A stretch of DNA of 64,000 bases from Betaproteobacteria bacterium (GCA_016234655.1 JACRAU010000004.1:1-64000); one strand, 5' to 3'; positions 20,129-29,966 are shown, counted from the stretch's first letter. Made by a program: numbers and translations. Notes: a model not told the origin generated them from the letters alone.

Positions 20129-21100
20129 ATGCTGGAACTGGCGCAACCCTTCTGGTTGCTGGCCGCGCTGCCCGTCGCGGCCTGGCTGCTCTTCGCCCTG
20201 CGCCGCAGCAGCGAAGGCCTGCAACAGGCTTGGCGGCTCAAGCACCCGCATCTGTTGCCGGCGGCAGCGGCCGAGCCCAGGCTGCCCGGCGGTCGCCTGC
20301 CGGTGTGGCTCACCGCCCTCGGCTTCGCCCTGCTCGCCTTGGCGCTGAGCCAGCCGCGCGAGGTCGGCCAGTGGCTGACGCCGCCGCCGGAAGGCCGCGA
20401 CATCGTGCTGGTGATCGACACCTCGCAGACCATGAGCATCGACGACTTCGAACGCGACGGCAAAAAGGTCGAGCGTCTGGCCGTGCTGAAAGAGGTGATC
20501 GGACGCTTTATCGAGAAACGCCCATCCGATCGTTTCGGCATCATCGCCTTCGGCTCGCAGGCGGCGACGCTGACGCCGCCCACTTTCGACAGAAGTTATA
20601 CCCTGGCCCAACTGCAACGCCTGCAAGTGGGCATGGCCGGCGACAACACCGCGCTGGGCGATGCCCTGGGCCTGGCGCTCAAGCAATTGCAACCGCAAAA
20701 GCTGCGCCCCGCGCTGATCCTGGTCAGCGACGATGCGCCGAGCAACAGCGGCGACATGACGCCGGCCGAGGCCCTGGCCGTGGCGCGGCAACTGGGCGTG
20801 GCCATCCACGCCGTGCAGATCGGCAGCGATCTGTTCGCCGAAGGCCGCATCAAGATAGAAGAGGCCGACCCGCAACCGAACATGGCCGACCTCGCCCGAC
20901 TGACCGACGGCCATCATTACTTCGTGCGCGGCACCGAGGATGCCGAACAGGTCATCCGCGATATCGGCGCGCTGGAAAAGACCCTGGCCCGTCCGGCCAA
21001 GCAGCGCGAGGTGCGCGAGTGGTACTGGCTGGCCCTGGCGCTGGCCGTGGTCTGCATCACCCTGGGCCGCCTGCTCGCCATGCGCCGGGAATCGCCATGA
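20129..21100 (+). CDS. VWA-domain membrane protein, BatA-like
   Basis: The 323-residue protein has a helix at about 8-24, a second at 58-75, a VWA domain (90-290) and a C-terminal helix (295-315). The MIDAS motif DTSQTMS at about residue 96 keeps the DxSxS pattern with Thr for the second Ser; later metal-ligand candidates are the Thr of MAGDNTALGD and SDDAPSN. BatA-type proteins work with MoxR and DUF58 in envelope stress or complex assembly. It overlaps the next gene by four bases. Confidence 0.88.
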   Translation: MLELAQPFWLLAALPVAAWLLFALRRSSEGLQQAWRLKHPHLLPAAAAEPRLPGGRLPVWLTALGFALLALALSQPREVGQWLTPPPEGRDIVLVIDTSQTMSIDDFERDGKKVERLAVLKEVIGRFIEKRPSDRFGIIAFGSQAATLTPPTFDRSYTLAQLQRLQVGMAGDNTALGDALGLALKQLQPQKLRPALILVSDDAPSNSGDMTPAEALAVARQLGVAIHAVQIGSDLFAEGRIKIEEADPQPNMADLARLTDGHHYFVRGTEDAEQVIRDIGALEKTLARPAKQREVREWYWLALALAVVCITLGRLLAMRRESP

Positions 21101-22857
21101 TGGACGTATTGCTCGCCCTAGACTGGCGCCAACCCTGGTGGGGCCTGCTGGCCTTGCAGCCGCTCTTGCTCTGGGGCCTCAGCCGCTGGCGCAGACACAA
21201 ACTCGCCACCTATGCCGACCCGGCCCTGTTGTCGTGGGCGGTGCTGGCCGCCGGCACGCGGCCGGCCGACCGTGGCCGACTGGCGCTCAACGCCCTGGCT
21301 TGGCTGTTGCTGGCCGCCGCCGCCGCCGGCCCGCGCCTGCCCTTGGCCGAGGCTGCGGCCGGCGACGGCCCGCTCGCCAAACGCCACCCGATTCGCTTCG
21401 ATGTCGTACTCGACCTCTCGGCCTCGATGAACGCGACCGATGTCAGCCCAAGCCGGCTCGCCCGCGCCAAGCTCGAATTGCGCGACCTGATCGAGCGCCT
21501 GCAAGGCGAGCGCGTCGGCCTGATCGTCTATGCCGGCGAGCCCGGCCTGTTGAGCCCGGCCACCGATGACGCCAATGTGCTCAGGCGCATGCTCGACCAT
21601 GCCGATTCCGGCCTGATCGCCGCGCCGGGCAGCCAGCTCGCCGCCGCCTTGCAACTGGCCCAGCGCGATCTGCAAAGCGGGAATAGCAAATCCAAGGCCA
21701 TCCTGCTGGTGACCGATGCCGAGGCCGACAGCCTGGCCGGCGGCGCCGGCGAGGCGGTGCGCCATGCCGTGCAGGCGCTGAAGCAAGCGGGTATCCCGCT
21801 GTTTATCCTCGGCGTCGGCAGCGGCACGGGCGCGCCCATTCCATTGCTTGAGGGCGGCTATGCCGAACAGGATGGCGTCCAGGTCGTCAGCCGCATGGCC
21901 GCCGCCAGCTACGCCGATCTGGCGCAACAGACCGGCGGCGTGTTCGTCGCGGCGGCGGATGGCGACGGCGATTGGGCCAGCCTCTACGACCGTCACCTCG
22001 CCGGCTTGCCGGCCGATGCGCCGCCGGCCGATCAAGTCCGCGCCTGGCACGAGCTGTATGCCTGGTGCCTGGCCCCCGCCCTGCTGCTTCTGCTTTGGCT
22101 GCACCTGCCCCGCGCCATGCCTCGGGTGGCCGTGCTGCTGTTGGCCGGCCTCGTCGCCTGGCCGCAGGGCGAGGCCCAGGCCGATGACGCCTTGCAAACG
22201 GCTTGGCGCGACTACCAGGCCAAGCGCCATGCCGAGGCGCAGACCCGGTTCGAGCGCGCCGGCGGCCACCTCGGCCAGATGGGCGCCGGCGCATCGGCCT
22301 GGCGCCTGCGCGATTACAGCGCGGCCCAGCGCCACTTCGGCGCCGCCGTCCTGCTCGCGCGCACGCCGCAAGAACGTAGCGACGCCCTATACAACCTGGG
22401 CAATGCCCACTATGGCCTGGGCAACTGGCGCACGGCGGCCGAGGCCTACCGGACGGTGCTGCGCGAGCGGCCCAAGGACGCGAAGGCCCTGGCCAATCTG
22501 GAGCGCGCGAACTATCGCTTAAAGCAGCGGCGCGACCCGTCCGGCAAGACCGATCTGCGCGGGCGCATGGGCTTCTTCAGCGAAGGCGAGATCAATATCG
22601 ACTGGGACCGCGAGGTCGCGGTAAAGGAGTTCGAGCGCAAGGAGGCCGGCACCCTGGTCGACAAGAATGGCCCAGCGGTGCGCGGTGCGCGGCTCGAAGG
22701 CACGGCCGGCGACGGTGGCGGCGTCGATGCCGACAGCCGCCGCCTGCAATCCGGCTTGAAGAAACTGGAGCTACTGAACGACAAGCCGACGGCGATGTAT
22801 CGAGGCATGTTGAAGCAGGACGCCTCTGGCACCACGCTGGAGTTGCTGCCATGGTGA
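21097..22857 (+). CDS. VWA and TPR membrane protein, BatB/BatC-like fusion
   Basis: The 586-residue protein joins a BatB-like half to a BatC-like half. The first half has helices near 12-30 and 60-80, then VWA with MIDAS DLSASMN near residue 107. A helix pair follows at about 325-360. The second half holds TPR repeats (about 370-470; ALYNLGNAHYGLGNWRTAAE) and a Lys/Asp-rich tail. The start is fixed by the ATGATG overlapping the previous stop; a much longer open frame upstream is only a shadow. In many genomes BatB and BatC are separate proteins. Confidence 0.87.
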   Translation: MMDVLLALDWRQPWWGLLALQPLLLWGLSRWRRHKLATYADPALLSWAVLAAGTRPADRGRLALNALAWLLLAAAAAGPRLPLAEAAAGDGPLAKRHPIRFDVVLDLSASMNATDVSPSRLARAKLELRDLIERLQGERVGLIVYAGEPGLLSPATDDANVLRRMLDHADSGLIAAPGSQLAAALQLAQRDLQSGNSKSKAILLVTDAEADSLAGGAGEAVRHAVQALKQAGIPLFILGVGSGTGAPIPLLEGGYAEQDGVQVVSRMAAASYADLAQQTGGVFVAAADGDGDWASLYDRHLAGLPADAPPADQVRAWHELYAWCLAPALLLLLWLHLPRAMPRVAVLLLAGLVAWPQGEAQADDALQTAWRDYQAKRHAEAQTRFERAGGHLGQMGAGASAWRLRDYSAAQRHFGAAVLLARTPQERSDALYNLGNAHYGLGNWRTAAEAYRTVLRERPKDAKALANLERANYRLKQRRDPSGKTDLRGRMGFFSEGEINIDWDREVAVKEFERKEAGTLVDKNGPAVRGARLEGTAGDGGGVDADSRRLQSGLKKLELLNDKPTAMYRGMLKQDASGTTLELLPW

Positions 22858-24290
22858 GGCGCCTCATTTTCTGTCTGGCCGTGGCCGGCACCGCCAATGC
22901 CTGGGCAGTGACCGCCCAACTCGACCGCAAGAACCTGGCCCTGGGCGAGCCGCTGACGCTGAGCCTGAGCGGCAAGGCGGCGGTGTTGGAGCAACTCGAC
23001 CTGACGCCGCTCAAGGCCGACTTCGAGCTGTTCGGCCGCACCTTGAGCCGCAGCGATGCGCAAGGCACCTTGCAACTCACGCTCTATCCGCTACGCACCG
23101 GCAAGCTGGCCATCCCCGCGCTAGGTGGCGGCGGCGAGCGCAGCCGCGGCCTGCCGGTAACCGTGACGGCGGGCTCCGAATCGATGCCGGAGGCCCGCTT
23201 CAAGCTCCACACCGAGCCCGCCCGGCCATTCGTGCGCCAGCCCACTCGGCTGACCTTGGAAATTTGCGACGACGGCAGCCTGGAATGGAAGCGCCCGGCG
23301 CTGCCGCTCACCAGCCTGGCCCAGCATCGCGCCCTGGGCGAGGAACAAGTCGAGGTCGAATACGATGGCCGGCGCTGCACCGCGCATCGCTATCACTGGG
23401 CCGTGCTGCCCACCCAGGCCGGCGAGATCGCCTTGCCGCTGCCGATGCTGGACGCGGGCAAGTTCGGCCAGCGCCTGCGCCTGCCGCCGCCCGGCGCGGC
23501 CTTCGATGCGCAAGCCGTGCCGGGCTGGCTGCCGCTCAACGTGCCGGTGGGCAAACCGACCGTCAGCACGGAAGCCTTGCCCGAGGAATGGCCGATCGAG
23601 CGGCCCCTGGCCTGGCGCTTCAGCGTCGAGGGCGGCTATAGCATCGACGGCATGAAGGCCCTGCTCGCGCTGCACTTGCAATCGCATGCGGCGTGGCGCG
23701 GCTATCCGCCGACGGTGGAGGCGCTCGCGCCGGAAGACCGCAACTCGCCGCTCAATCGCCTGGCCGTCACCTTGTATGCCTCGCCCGCCGCGAGCGGCCC
23801 GCTGAGCACGCCGGCCCTGGCCTTGCCCTACTTCGACCCGGCCACGGCGCGGCTGGAGCAGACCGCCCTGCCGACGACGCAGGTGCGAATCTACGACCCG
23901 CTCTGGCGCAAGCTGGGCCAGGTCGCACTGGTCCTGTTCGGCTATGTCCTGCTTCAAGCCGCGACCCATCTGATCGGACGCGAAGTCCAGTGGCGGCAGA
24001 CGCGTCGCGCCGCGCTGAAAGCCATTCCGCAAGCCACGAGTTACGCCGGACTCGCCCAATGCCTGAAGACGTTCCACCTACGGCCCGACACGCCCACGGC
24101 GACGACCTTGCGCCGCTGGCTGGGCGCGCTGCGCCAGCAGGCGCGAGACGACGCGGCGCTGGACGTGTTGGTCGCCGACATCGAAGCCTGCCACTACGGC
24201 CAAGGGCAAACCGATCTGGAAGAACTGAAGCGACAAGCACTGGCGACGATTGCCGGCCTCCGCCCGCGCTATTCATGGCATAGGCAATAA
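22851..24290 (+). CDS. BatD-like protein
   Basis: The 479-residue protein has a signal peptide (cleavage likely after NAWA, residue 19) and a beta-rich periplasmic region of repeated immunoglobulin-like modules (20-350). A membrane helix at about 360-380 and a basic cytoplasmic tail complete it. This is the usual BatD layout (BatD/DUF7939 type). It is the last gene of the MoxR operon, overlaps the VWA-TPR gene by seven bases, and is followed directly by a terminator hairpin. Confidence 0.82.
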   Translation: MVRRLIFCLAVAGTANAWAVTAQLDRKNLALGEPLTLSLSGKAAVLEQLDLTPLKADFELFGRTLSRSDAQGTLQLTLYPLRTGKLAIPALGGGGERSRGLPVTVTAGSESMPEARFKLHTEPARPFVRQPTRLTLEICDDGSLEWKRPALPLTSLAQHRALGEEQVEVEYDGRRCTAHRYHWAVLPTQAGEIALPLPMLDAGKFGQRLRLPPPGAAFDAQAVPGWLPLNVPVGKPTVSTEALPEEWPIERPLAWRFSVEGGYSIDGMKALLALHLQSHAAWRGYPPTVEALAPEDRNSPLNRLAVTLYASPAASGPLSTPALALPYFDPATARLEQTALPTTQVRIYDPLWRKLGQVALVLFGYVLLQAATHLIGREVQWRQTRRAALKAIPQATSYAGLAQCLKTFHLRPDTPTATTLRRWLGALRQQARDDAALDVLVADIEACHYGQGQTDLEELKRQALATIAGLRPRYSWHRQ

Positions 24291-24315
24291 AAAAGGGGGC
24301 TTGTGGCCCCCTTTT
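24291..24315. terminator. Bidirectional rho-independent terminator
   Basis: The stem AAAAGGGGGC pairs with GCCCCCTTTT around a five-base loop, with A and T runs outside. It sits between the convergent batD-like and soxB genes, so it can end both transcripts. Confidence 0.88.
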
Positions 24316-24333
24316 CCGTTTAACCAAGGTCTT

Positions 24334-26073
24334 TTAGACGCTGGCGATATAGTCGGCGATGCCAGGGTCGTTCTGCTTGACGCCGATGAGACGGGGATTG
24401 TTGAGCTTGGGCGGGGCGACGGTCTTGACCGCGCGCAGGTATTCGGCCACCACGTCCCAGATCGGGGTGCCGGTCGCGCCCTCGGCCACCGGCGCCCAAC
24501 CGGCCACCTTGTACTTCTTGCCGGCGGCCAGCGGCTTGCCGTGCAGGCGCAGGTCGCTGATGCGCTTGCCCATCTTCTCGTAGGGGTTCAGGGCATAGGT
24601 GATGCCACCCACGCGCACCATGTCGCCGCCCTGCTGGTAGTAGGGGTCGGCGTTGAACAGGTTGTCGCAGACATCTTCCATGATGACCTTGATGGTCTCG
24701 CCGTCCATCTCGGTCAGGGTGCTGAACGAGTAGGTGGTCGCGGTCTGGTCGAGCAGGTGTTCCATGGTGATGGTGTCGCCCGACAGCAGCGAGGTGCCCC
24801 AGCGGAAGCCCGGCGAGAAGGCGGCATCGGCGCCCTTCACCTTCATCATCGCGTCCATGATCAACTGGTCCCAGGAACCGTTGAAGTTGCCGCGGCGGTA
24901 GAGCATGCCCTCGGTGATGGCCAGTTTCTCGTTCAGCTTGGCCTCGTAGGGCTTGCGCACGCGGCTGATCAGCGCTTCCATTTTCTTGTCGGCCGCCAGC
25001 AGGTTGGAGAACACCGGCACCAGGCGGTACTTCCAGCCCTTGATCTTGCCGCCCTTGACGTCGAAGTCCATGACGCCGAGGAACTTGCCGTTGGAACCGG
25101 CGTTGGTGACCAGGGTGACGCCCTTGGCGTTCTTCACCGGCACCGGCTGCGGCACGCCGTCGTGGGTGTGGCCGCCGAAGATCACATCGACGCCGGTCAC
25201 GCGGCTGGCCATCTTGATATCCACGTCCATGCCGTTGTGCGACAGCACGACGACGATCCGGGCGCCCTTGGCGCGGGCCTCGTCCACCCACTTCTGCATG
25301 CCGTCGTCGCGGATGCCGAAACTCCAATCGGGCACGAAATGGCGCGGGTTAGCAATGGGGGTATAGGGGAAGGCCTGGCCGATGATGGCGACCTGCACGC
25401 CGTTGATGCTCTTCATCACGTAAGGCTTGAACACCTGGTCGCCGAAGTCGTTGGTGATGACGTTCTGGGCGATGAAGTCGATGCCGTGCTTCTTGAAGTC
25501 GCCGTTGACGATCTCCATCACGCGCTCGGCGCCCTGGGTGAATTCCCAGTGCGGGGCCATGACGTTGACGCCCAGCTCGATGCAGGCGTCGACCATGTCC
25601 TGGCCCTTGGTCCACAAGGCGGTGCCGGAGCCCTGCCAAGTGTCGCCGGAGTCCATCAGCAAGGAACCGGGCCGGGCGGCGCGCACCTTGTCGACTAGGG
25701 TCTTCAGGTGGGCGAAGCCGCCGACCTTGCCGTAGAGCTTGGACGCCTCGTTGAAATTGAGGTAGGTGAAGGCATGGGCGTCGATGCTGTTGGGAGAGAT
25801 GTTGAAATGCTTGAGGAACTTGTCGCCGACGATGTGCGGCACCTTGCCGACCGCGCCGCCGACGCCGACGTTCACGTTGGGCTCGCGGAAGTAGATCGGC
25901 TTCAACTGGGCATGGGTGTCGGTGATGTGCATCAGCGACACGTTGCCGTAAGCCGGAATGTCATAGAAATTGCTCGGCGCATTGCCGGCCAAGACCTGTT
26001 TGCTGTCCAGCATCATGCCGGCGGCAGAGGCTGCGGCCAGTACTTGCAAAAATTCCCGACGCGACATCGACAT
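24334..26073 (-). CDS. soxB: Thiosulfohydrolase SoxB
   Basis: The 579-residue protein is of the 5'-nucleotidase/metallophosphatase fold. A Tat signal (MSRREFLQVLAAASAAG) sends it to the periplasm. Dimetal ligands are visible in ITDTHAQ (about residue 50), DSGDTWQGSG (about 146), LSHNGMD and GGHTHDG (about 300). SoxB hydrolyses the terminal sulfone of thiosulfate bound to SoxY as sulfate. AAGGAGA precedes the ATG. It lies 167 bases downstream of soxA, behind a terminator-like hairpin, so it may have partly separate expression. Confidence 0.96.
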   Translation of the reverse strand: MSMSRREFLQVLAAASAAGMMLDSKQVLAGNAPSNFYDIPAYGNVSLMHITDTHAQLKPIYFREPNVNVGVGGAVGKVPHIVGDKFLKHFNISPNSIDAHAFTYLNFNEASKLYGKVGGFAHLKTLVDKVRAARPGSLLMDSGDTWQGSGTALWTKGQDMVDACIELGVNVMAPHWEFTQGAERVMEIVNGDFKKHGIDFIAQNVITNDFGDQVFKPYVMKSINGVQVAIIGQAFPYTPIANPRHFVPDWSFGIRDDGMQKWVDEARAKGARIVVVLSHNGMDVDIKMASRVTGVDVIFGGHTHDGVPQPVPVKNAKGVTLVTNAGSNGKFLGVMDFDVKGGKIKGWKYRLVPVFSNLLAADKKMEALISRVRKPYEAKLNEKLAITEGMLYRRGNFNGSWDQLIMDAMMKVKGADAAFSPGFRWGTSLLSGDTITMEHLLDQTATTYSFSTLTEMDGETIKVIMEDVCDNLFNADPYYQQGGDMVRVGGITYALNPYEKMGKRISDLRLHGKPLAAGKKYKVAGWAPVAEGATGTPIWDVVAEYLRAVKTVAPPKLNNPRLIGVKQNDPGIADYIASV

Positions 26074-26186
26074 TGGGATCTCTCCTTAGGGTTAAAAGCA
26101 GAAGACGAATCTGTTGTTTGAATTCTCGGCAGGCGACACACCCGCGTAAATGGTAACTATGGCCCAAAACGCATGAGATTTTCGGC

Positions 26187-26217
26187 AAAAAAAATCCGGG
26201 CACACGGCCCGGATTTT
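26187..26217 (-). terminator. Terminator-like hairpin between soxA and soxB
   Basis: Read on the minus strand, a ten-base stem (AAAATCCGGG with CCCGGATTTT) and seven-base loop are followed by eight T residues. It lies after soxA and before soxB. It should attenuate read-through into soxB. Confidence 0.82.
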
Positions 26218-26240
26218 ATCAGCCCCAGGGCTGCAACGGC

Positions 26241-27071
26241 TTACTTGCGGAACACCGAGGCCTGCATGGGCAAACCGTTGCTCATGTAGGACTCGAAATA
26301 CTCCAGGTTCTTGTAGCGGGTGCTGCCCGGCGCGTCCGGCACGTGGCGCACCGAGTTGTGGCAGCCCTTGTAGCGCACCTGCAGGGTGACCAGGTTGTCG
26401 CCGCCACGGAACACCGGCCAGTGGGTGGTGTGGCCCAAGGCGGGCGACAGCAGCTCCGAACGCAGGCGCACGCCGGCGCTCAATTGATGGCAATTGGCGC
26501 AAGAGAAGTTCAACTGGCCGGCGCGGGCGTAGAAGGTCTTCTTGCCGTCCTCATAGGCCGCCAAGGCAGCCGGGCCGTTGACCTTGACGTTGGCCTTGGC
26601 GCCGTCCGACAGGCCGCGGGCATAGGACAACAGGATACCCATGGTCTTGGCGTCATCGATCTTGTATGCCTCTTCGCCATTGGCCACACGGCAATCGTTG
26701 AGCGCGTCTTCGAAGATCACGACCTGGCCCTTCTTGTCGTCGAACATCGGGTACATCGCTGCGACGTTCTTGCCGCCGTTCGGGAAGCAATCGGCGTACT
26801 TCTTGCCGTTCTTGAACGGGGTTTCCCACATCTTCTTGCCCTTGTCGATCACCTCGACGTAGGGCGGGAACTCCATGATGCTGTCGTACTGGGCCTTGGC
26901 ATCGGCATCCAGCGCCAAGGCGCCATGGACATAGTCCTCGAACTTCACGTTCGGGAACTTGCCCTTGAAGTACTGGATCATGGCCTTGCGGTCTTCTTCC
27001 GGCCCTGCGGTCGCGGTCATCGCGCCCAGCAAAGCGCCGGCCCCCACCAGCGTCAATAGCAATTTCTTCAT
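26241..27071 (-). CDS. soxA: Sulfur-oxidation c-type cytochrome SoxA (single-haem type)
   Basis: The 276-residue protein has a signal peptide ending near residue 22 (TATAG). Only one haem motif is present, CANCH, in the second half; the N-terminal half has two lone cysteines (DCFPNG and NDCRVA), probably a disulfide in place of the second haem. The segment YKGCHNSVRHVP carries the cysteine that ligates the haem and is persulfidated in the active site. With SoxX it attaches thiosulfate to SoxY. The ATG at 27071 was chosen for its GGAGGA site over one 15 bases upstream. Confidence 0.94.
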   Translation of the reverse strand: MKKLLLTLVGAGALLGAMTATAGPEEDRKAMIQYFKGKFPNVKFEDYVHGALALDADAKAQYDSIMEFPPYVEVIDKGKKMWETPFKNGKKYADCFPNGGKNVAAMYPMFDDKKGQVVIFEDALNDCRVANGEEAYKIDDAKTMGILLSYARGLSDGAKANVKVNGPAALAAYEDGKKTFYARAGQLNFSCANCHQLSAGVRLRSELLSPALGHTTHWPVFRGGDNLVTLQVRYKGCHNSVRHVPDAPGSTRYKNLEYFESYMSNGLPMQASVFRK

Positions 27072-27140
27072 GCCGTCGTCCTCCATTGACTATGTTCAAC
27101 ATAAGCCGGCGGATATGCCGGCCCTTCGGCCCAGGCCGTA

Positions 27141-27455
27141 TTAAGCAACCGTGGCGTCGGCGGAGTTCTTGTCGCCCTTGTTGTCCACCCAGTTGACGGT
27201 GACCTTGTCACCGGCCTTGGCGCCCTTGACCTTGAAGCCCAGGTAGGGGTTCTTGGACACGGCGCCGCCGATCTCGGCGTCGAGCACGGTCTTGCCGCCG
27301 AGAGTGGCGGTGATGCTGTTGATGTGGTGGGCGGGCACCAGTTGGCCGGTCTTGGCGTCTTTGCGGGTACCGGTTTCCATGATGTGGTTCATCAGCACTT
27401 TGATGTCGGCAACGTCGCCGGCCAGGGTGGCGCGAATCTTCATCGGCTCAGCCAT
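27141..27455 (-). CDS. soxZ: Sulfur carrier complex subunit SoxZ
   Basis: The 104-residue immunoglobulin-like protein starts MAEPMKIRATLAGDVADIKV and contains KVLMNHIMETGTRKD and a central HHINSITATLGGK, typical of SoxZ. It has no signal peptide of its own and is exported with the Tat-targeted SoxY. An AAGGAAGG ribosome site precedes the ATG. SoxYZ carries sulfur intermediates on the SoxY cysteine through the thiosulfate cycle. It lies 55 bases after soxY and 69 bases before soxA. Confidence 0.95.
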   Translation of the reverse strand: MAEPMKIRATLAGDVADIKVLMNHIMETGTRKDAKTGQLVPAHHINSITATLGGKTVLDAEIGGAVSKNPYLGFKVKGAKAGDKVTVNWVDNKGDKNSADATVA

Positions 27456-27511
27456 GTTTATATCCTTCCTTATCCAAATATCAGTTTCGTGTGAAAGCCA
27501 GACGGGGGCGA

Positions 27512-27976
27512 TTAGCCGCCGCAGCCGCCGATGGTGACCTTCACTTCCTTGGCGGCGGTGTACACCTTGCCGCCGGCCTTGACCACGGCGCGAACCTGGG
27601 AGGTATTGGCCAGCTTGATGCGGGTGGCGATGAAGCCCTGGGCGCCGTTGGACAGGTGAAACTCGCCGACCATCGGGAAGGCGTTCTTCTCGGCGATGAT
27701 GGCGATGCTGTCGGTACCGGCGACGTTGCTGGTCACTTCGACCGGCACCACGGCGCCGTTTTCGGCGATGTCGGGGGCCTTGACGGTGATGTCCTTGCTC
27801 TCGGCGGCACCGCCGGCCTTGAGTGCATTCATCACGGCATCCTTGCCCTTGGCCTCGAAGGCGGTACGGTCGCCGGCGAAGGCAACGGTCGGCTTCAGCA
27901 GGCCGGCGGCGACGGCAACGCCCACGGCGGCAGCGGAGCCCACACCCTTGAGAACAGTTCTACGCTGATGATTCAT
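27512..27976 (-). CDS. soxY: Sulfur carrier protein SoxY
   Basis: The 154-residue protein has a Tat signal QRRTVLKGVGSAAAVG and a mature immunoglobulin-like body. It ends in VTIGGCGG, the swinging arm whose cysteine carries the sulfur substrate. The arm is intact, so this is a catalytically competent SoxY. A TAAGGAG ribosome site lies ahead of the ATG. It is second in the soxXYZAB cluster. Confidence 0.96.
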   Translation of the reverse strand: MNHQRRTVLKGVGSAAAVGVAVAAGLLKPTVAFAGDRTAFEAKGKDAVMNALKAGGAAESKDITVKAPDIAENGAVVPVEVTSNVAGTDSIAIIAEKNAFPMVGEFHLSNGAQGFIATRIKLANTSQVRAVVKAGGKVYTAAKEVKVTIGGCGG

Positions 27977-27997
27977 CTATCTACTCCTTAGTGAAAA

Positions 27998-28363
27998 TTA
28001 CAGGCCGTAAACGAAGTCGACGACCTTGTCGATCTCTTGCTCGGTCATGACTTTATGCTTGCCCATGGGCGGCATATAGGAATTGGCGTTGGTCGCGGTG
28101 GCGTCCCAAATCTTGGCGCGCAGCACCTTCTTGTCGGGAAAGCGGTCCTTCATGGCGATCAGGGGCGGACCGCTGTCGCCGGGCTGCTCGGCATCGGGCA
28201 GGCCAGGCATGGCATGGCAGGCCAGGCAGTTGCCCTTGCCCCGGTTGAACGAGATGTCCTTGCCAGTCTCTTCCTTCTTGACCTCGTTCGCCAGTGCCGG
28301 CGTGGCACACAGGAACAAGGCACCCAGCAATGTTGCCCCTAGGGTGATCGGAGTGCGCTTCAT
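27998..28363 (-). CDS. soxX: Sulfur-oxidation cytochrome SoxX
   Basis: The 121-residue protein has a signal peptide (cleavage near PALAN, residue 23), one haem motif CLACH near residue 45 and the distal methionine in YMPPMGKH. It is the electron-accepting partner of SoxA. The ATG at 28363 follows AAGGAGA; the frame is open further upstream but without a ribosome site. It is the first gene of the cluster, and 128 bases separate it from bepA, so the sox promoter should lie there, but I see no clear one. Confidence 0.93.
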   Translation of the reverse strand: MKRTPITLGATLLGALFLCATPALANEVKKEETGKDISFNRGKGNCLACHAMPGLPDAEQPGDSGPPLIAMKDRFPDKKVLRAKIWDATATNANSYMPPMGKHKVMTEQEIDKVVDFVYGL

Positions 28364-28491
28364 ATCGATGTCTCCTTCATTATTGACGGCCATTTCCGAC
28401 GTGTATTGCGTTACACGCGAATCCCACGACGAGGCGAGAATAGACGAGTTCAGACAGCAGGCCAATACTTGTCAACGCAATTAGTACGAAT

Positions 28492-29925
28492 TTATCTGGC
28501 CGGCCTGCCCTTGCCCTCCTTGTCGTCCAGTTCCAGCATCTGCCGCAGCCGCGCCTCGGCGATGGAAAGCTTGTAGAAGTCCTTCTCGCCGCTTCTCAGC
28601 GCCAATTGCAGCTGTTCGATCGCGGCACGGTACTGGTGCAGACGGGCATGGGCCTCGGCCTGGGCCATATGCGATTCCATCTCCCGCTTCAGCATCCGGT
28701 AGGCCTGGGCCTGGAATTCGAACAGGCGCGCATCGTCGGGATATAGCGCCAAGCGCTTGCGCAGATAGTCCAAGGCCGCGCTCGCCTGCCCCTGGCGCAA
28801 CAGGGCCTTGGCATAGGCATAGGTCAGGGGCCGGGCATCGGGGTGGGCCGCCAGCGCCGCGCGCAAGATGGCCAAGGCTTCGCCGCCGCGCCCCCGGGCG
28901 AAGGCCGCCTCGGCCATCAGGCCGCCGATCACCGGCACCTGCCCGTATTTGCGCGGGATCGCCTGCAACTCGGCCGCCGCGCGCTCCGCCTGGTTGGCGC
29001 GCAACAAGGCCACGGCCAGCCCGTAGCGCCGAACCGCTTCGTCCGACTCGTCCTGATCGACTCGGCCGGAGAACCGCTTCACGGCATCGGCCGCGTCGCC
29101 TTCTCCGGCCCGCACCTTGGCCCGTAGCAAACGGTATTCCAAGGAATCCGCCACTTGGCGGTAGGGCAGGTCCTGGATGCGGTTCTGCATGTCCGCGATG
29201 CGCTCGTGGGTCAACGGATGGGTGCGCAGATAGGACGGGGCATTGACCTCGTAAAGCCGGCCCTGGGCCTGCAAACGCTCGAAAAAGCTCGCCATGCCGA
29301 CGGCATCGAACCCCGCCCGGTCGAGCGACTGGAAACCGACCCGATCCGCCTCGCGCTCATGATCGCGCGTGAAGTCGAGCTGATTCTGCACGCTGAAGGC
29401 CTGGGCCGCGACGATCGCTCCCTGGCCGGCTTGGCTGTTCGAACGCGCCGCCAGGATGGCCACCGCCAAGGCCGCCAAGGTAACCAAGGCCGAGCCTTCT
29501 TGCGCCTTGACCATGCGCGCCAAGTGATTTTGCGTGACATGGGCGATCTCGTGCGCCAACACCCCGGCCAGCTCCGATTCGTTGCGAGTCGCCGAAATCA
29601 GGCCGGTATGCACGCCGATATAGCCGCCCGGCAGGGCAAAGGCGTTGAACGTGGCGTCGCGCACCGCGAAGAATTCGAAATGCCGGCCTGGCTCATCGCC
29701 GGCCGCCACCAAGCGCTCGCCCAAGGCATTGAGATAATCGGCCAACTCGGCGTCGTCGAGGTAGTCCTTGTCGGCCCGAATCTGGCGCATGATCTCGCGC
29801 CCCAGCTTGGTTTCCTGCGCGCTGGAAAAACTCACGCGCGCGGCCTCGCCCAGATCGGGCAGTTCGGCCGCTTGGACGGGATAGACCAACAACAGCGCTA
29901 CGGCAATGGCACGGAGAGATCGCAT
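28492..29925 (-). CDS. bepA: M48 metalloprotease with TPR repeats, BepA-like
   Basis: The 477-residue protein has a signal peptide (residues 1-19), an M48 peptidase domain with zinc motif HEIAH near residue 125 and the third ligand in [12 protein letters not shown]-like repeats fill residues 260-460. This is the BepA (YfgC) architecture, a periplasmic chaperone-protease that checks assembly of LptD and other outer-membrane barrels. It appears monocistronic and is divergent from moaC with a 41-base gap. Confidence 0.9.
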   Translation of the reverse strand: MRSLRAIAVALLLVYPVQAAELPDLGEAARVSFSSAQETKLGREIMRQIRADKDYLDDAELADYLNALGERLVAAGDEPGRHFEFFAVRDATFNAFALPGGYIGVHTGLISATRNESELAGVLAHEIAHVTQNHLARMVKAQEGSALVTLAALAVAILAARSNSQAGQGAIVAAQAFSVQNQLDFTRDHEREADRVGFQSLDRAGFDAVGMASFFERLQAQGRLYEVNAPSYLRTHPLTHERIADMQNRIQDLPYRQVADSLEYRLLRAKVRAGEGDAADAVKRFSGRVDQDESDEAVRRYGLAVALLRANQAERAAAELQAIPRKYGQVPVIGGLMAEAAFARGRGGEALAILRAALAAHPDARPLTYAYAKALLRQGQASAALDYLRKRLALYPDDARLFEFQAQAYRMLKREMESHMAQAEAHARLHQYRAAIEQLQLALRSGEKDFYKLSIAEARLRQMLELDDKEGKGRPAR

Positions 29926-29966
29926 GGGCCTATGATAACGGCCTCATACCGGAGTTCCCAAAGCCC

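Noticed and set aside
19897-22857. A 986-residue open frame running through the Bat-type operon
   Set aside because: Only its last 586 codons encode recognisable VWA and TPR sequence; the upstream part overlaps two better-supported genes in other frames and the true start is the ATG at 21097.
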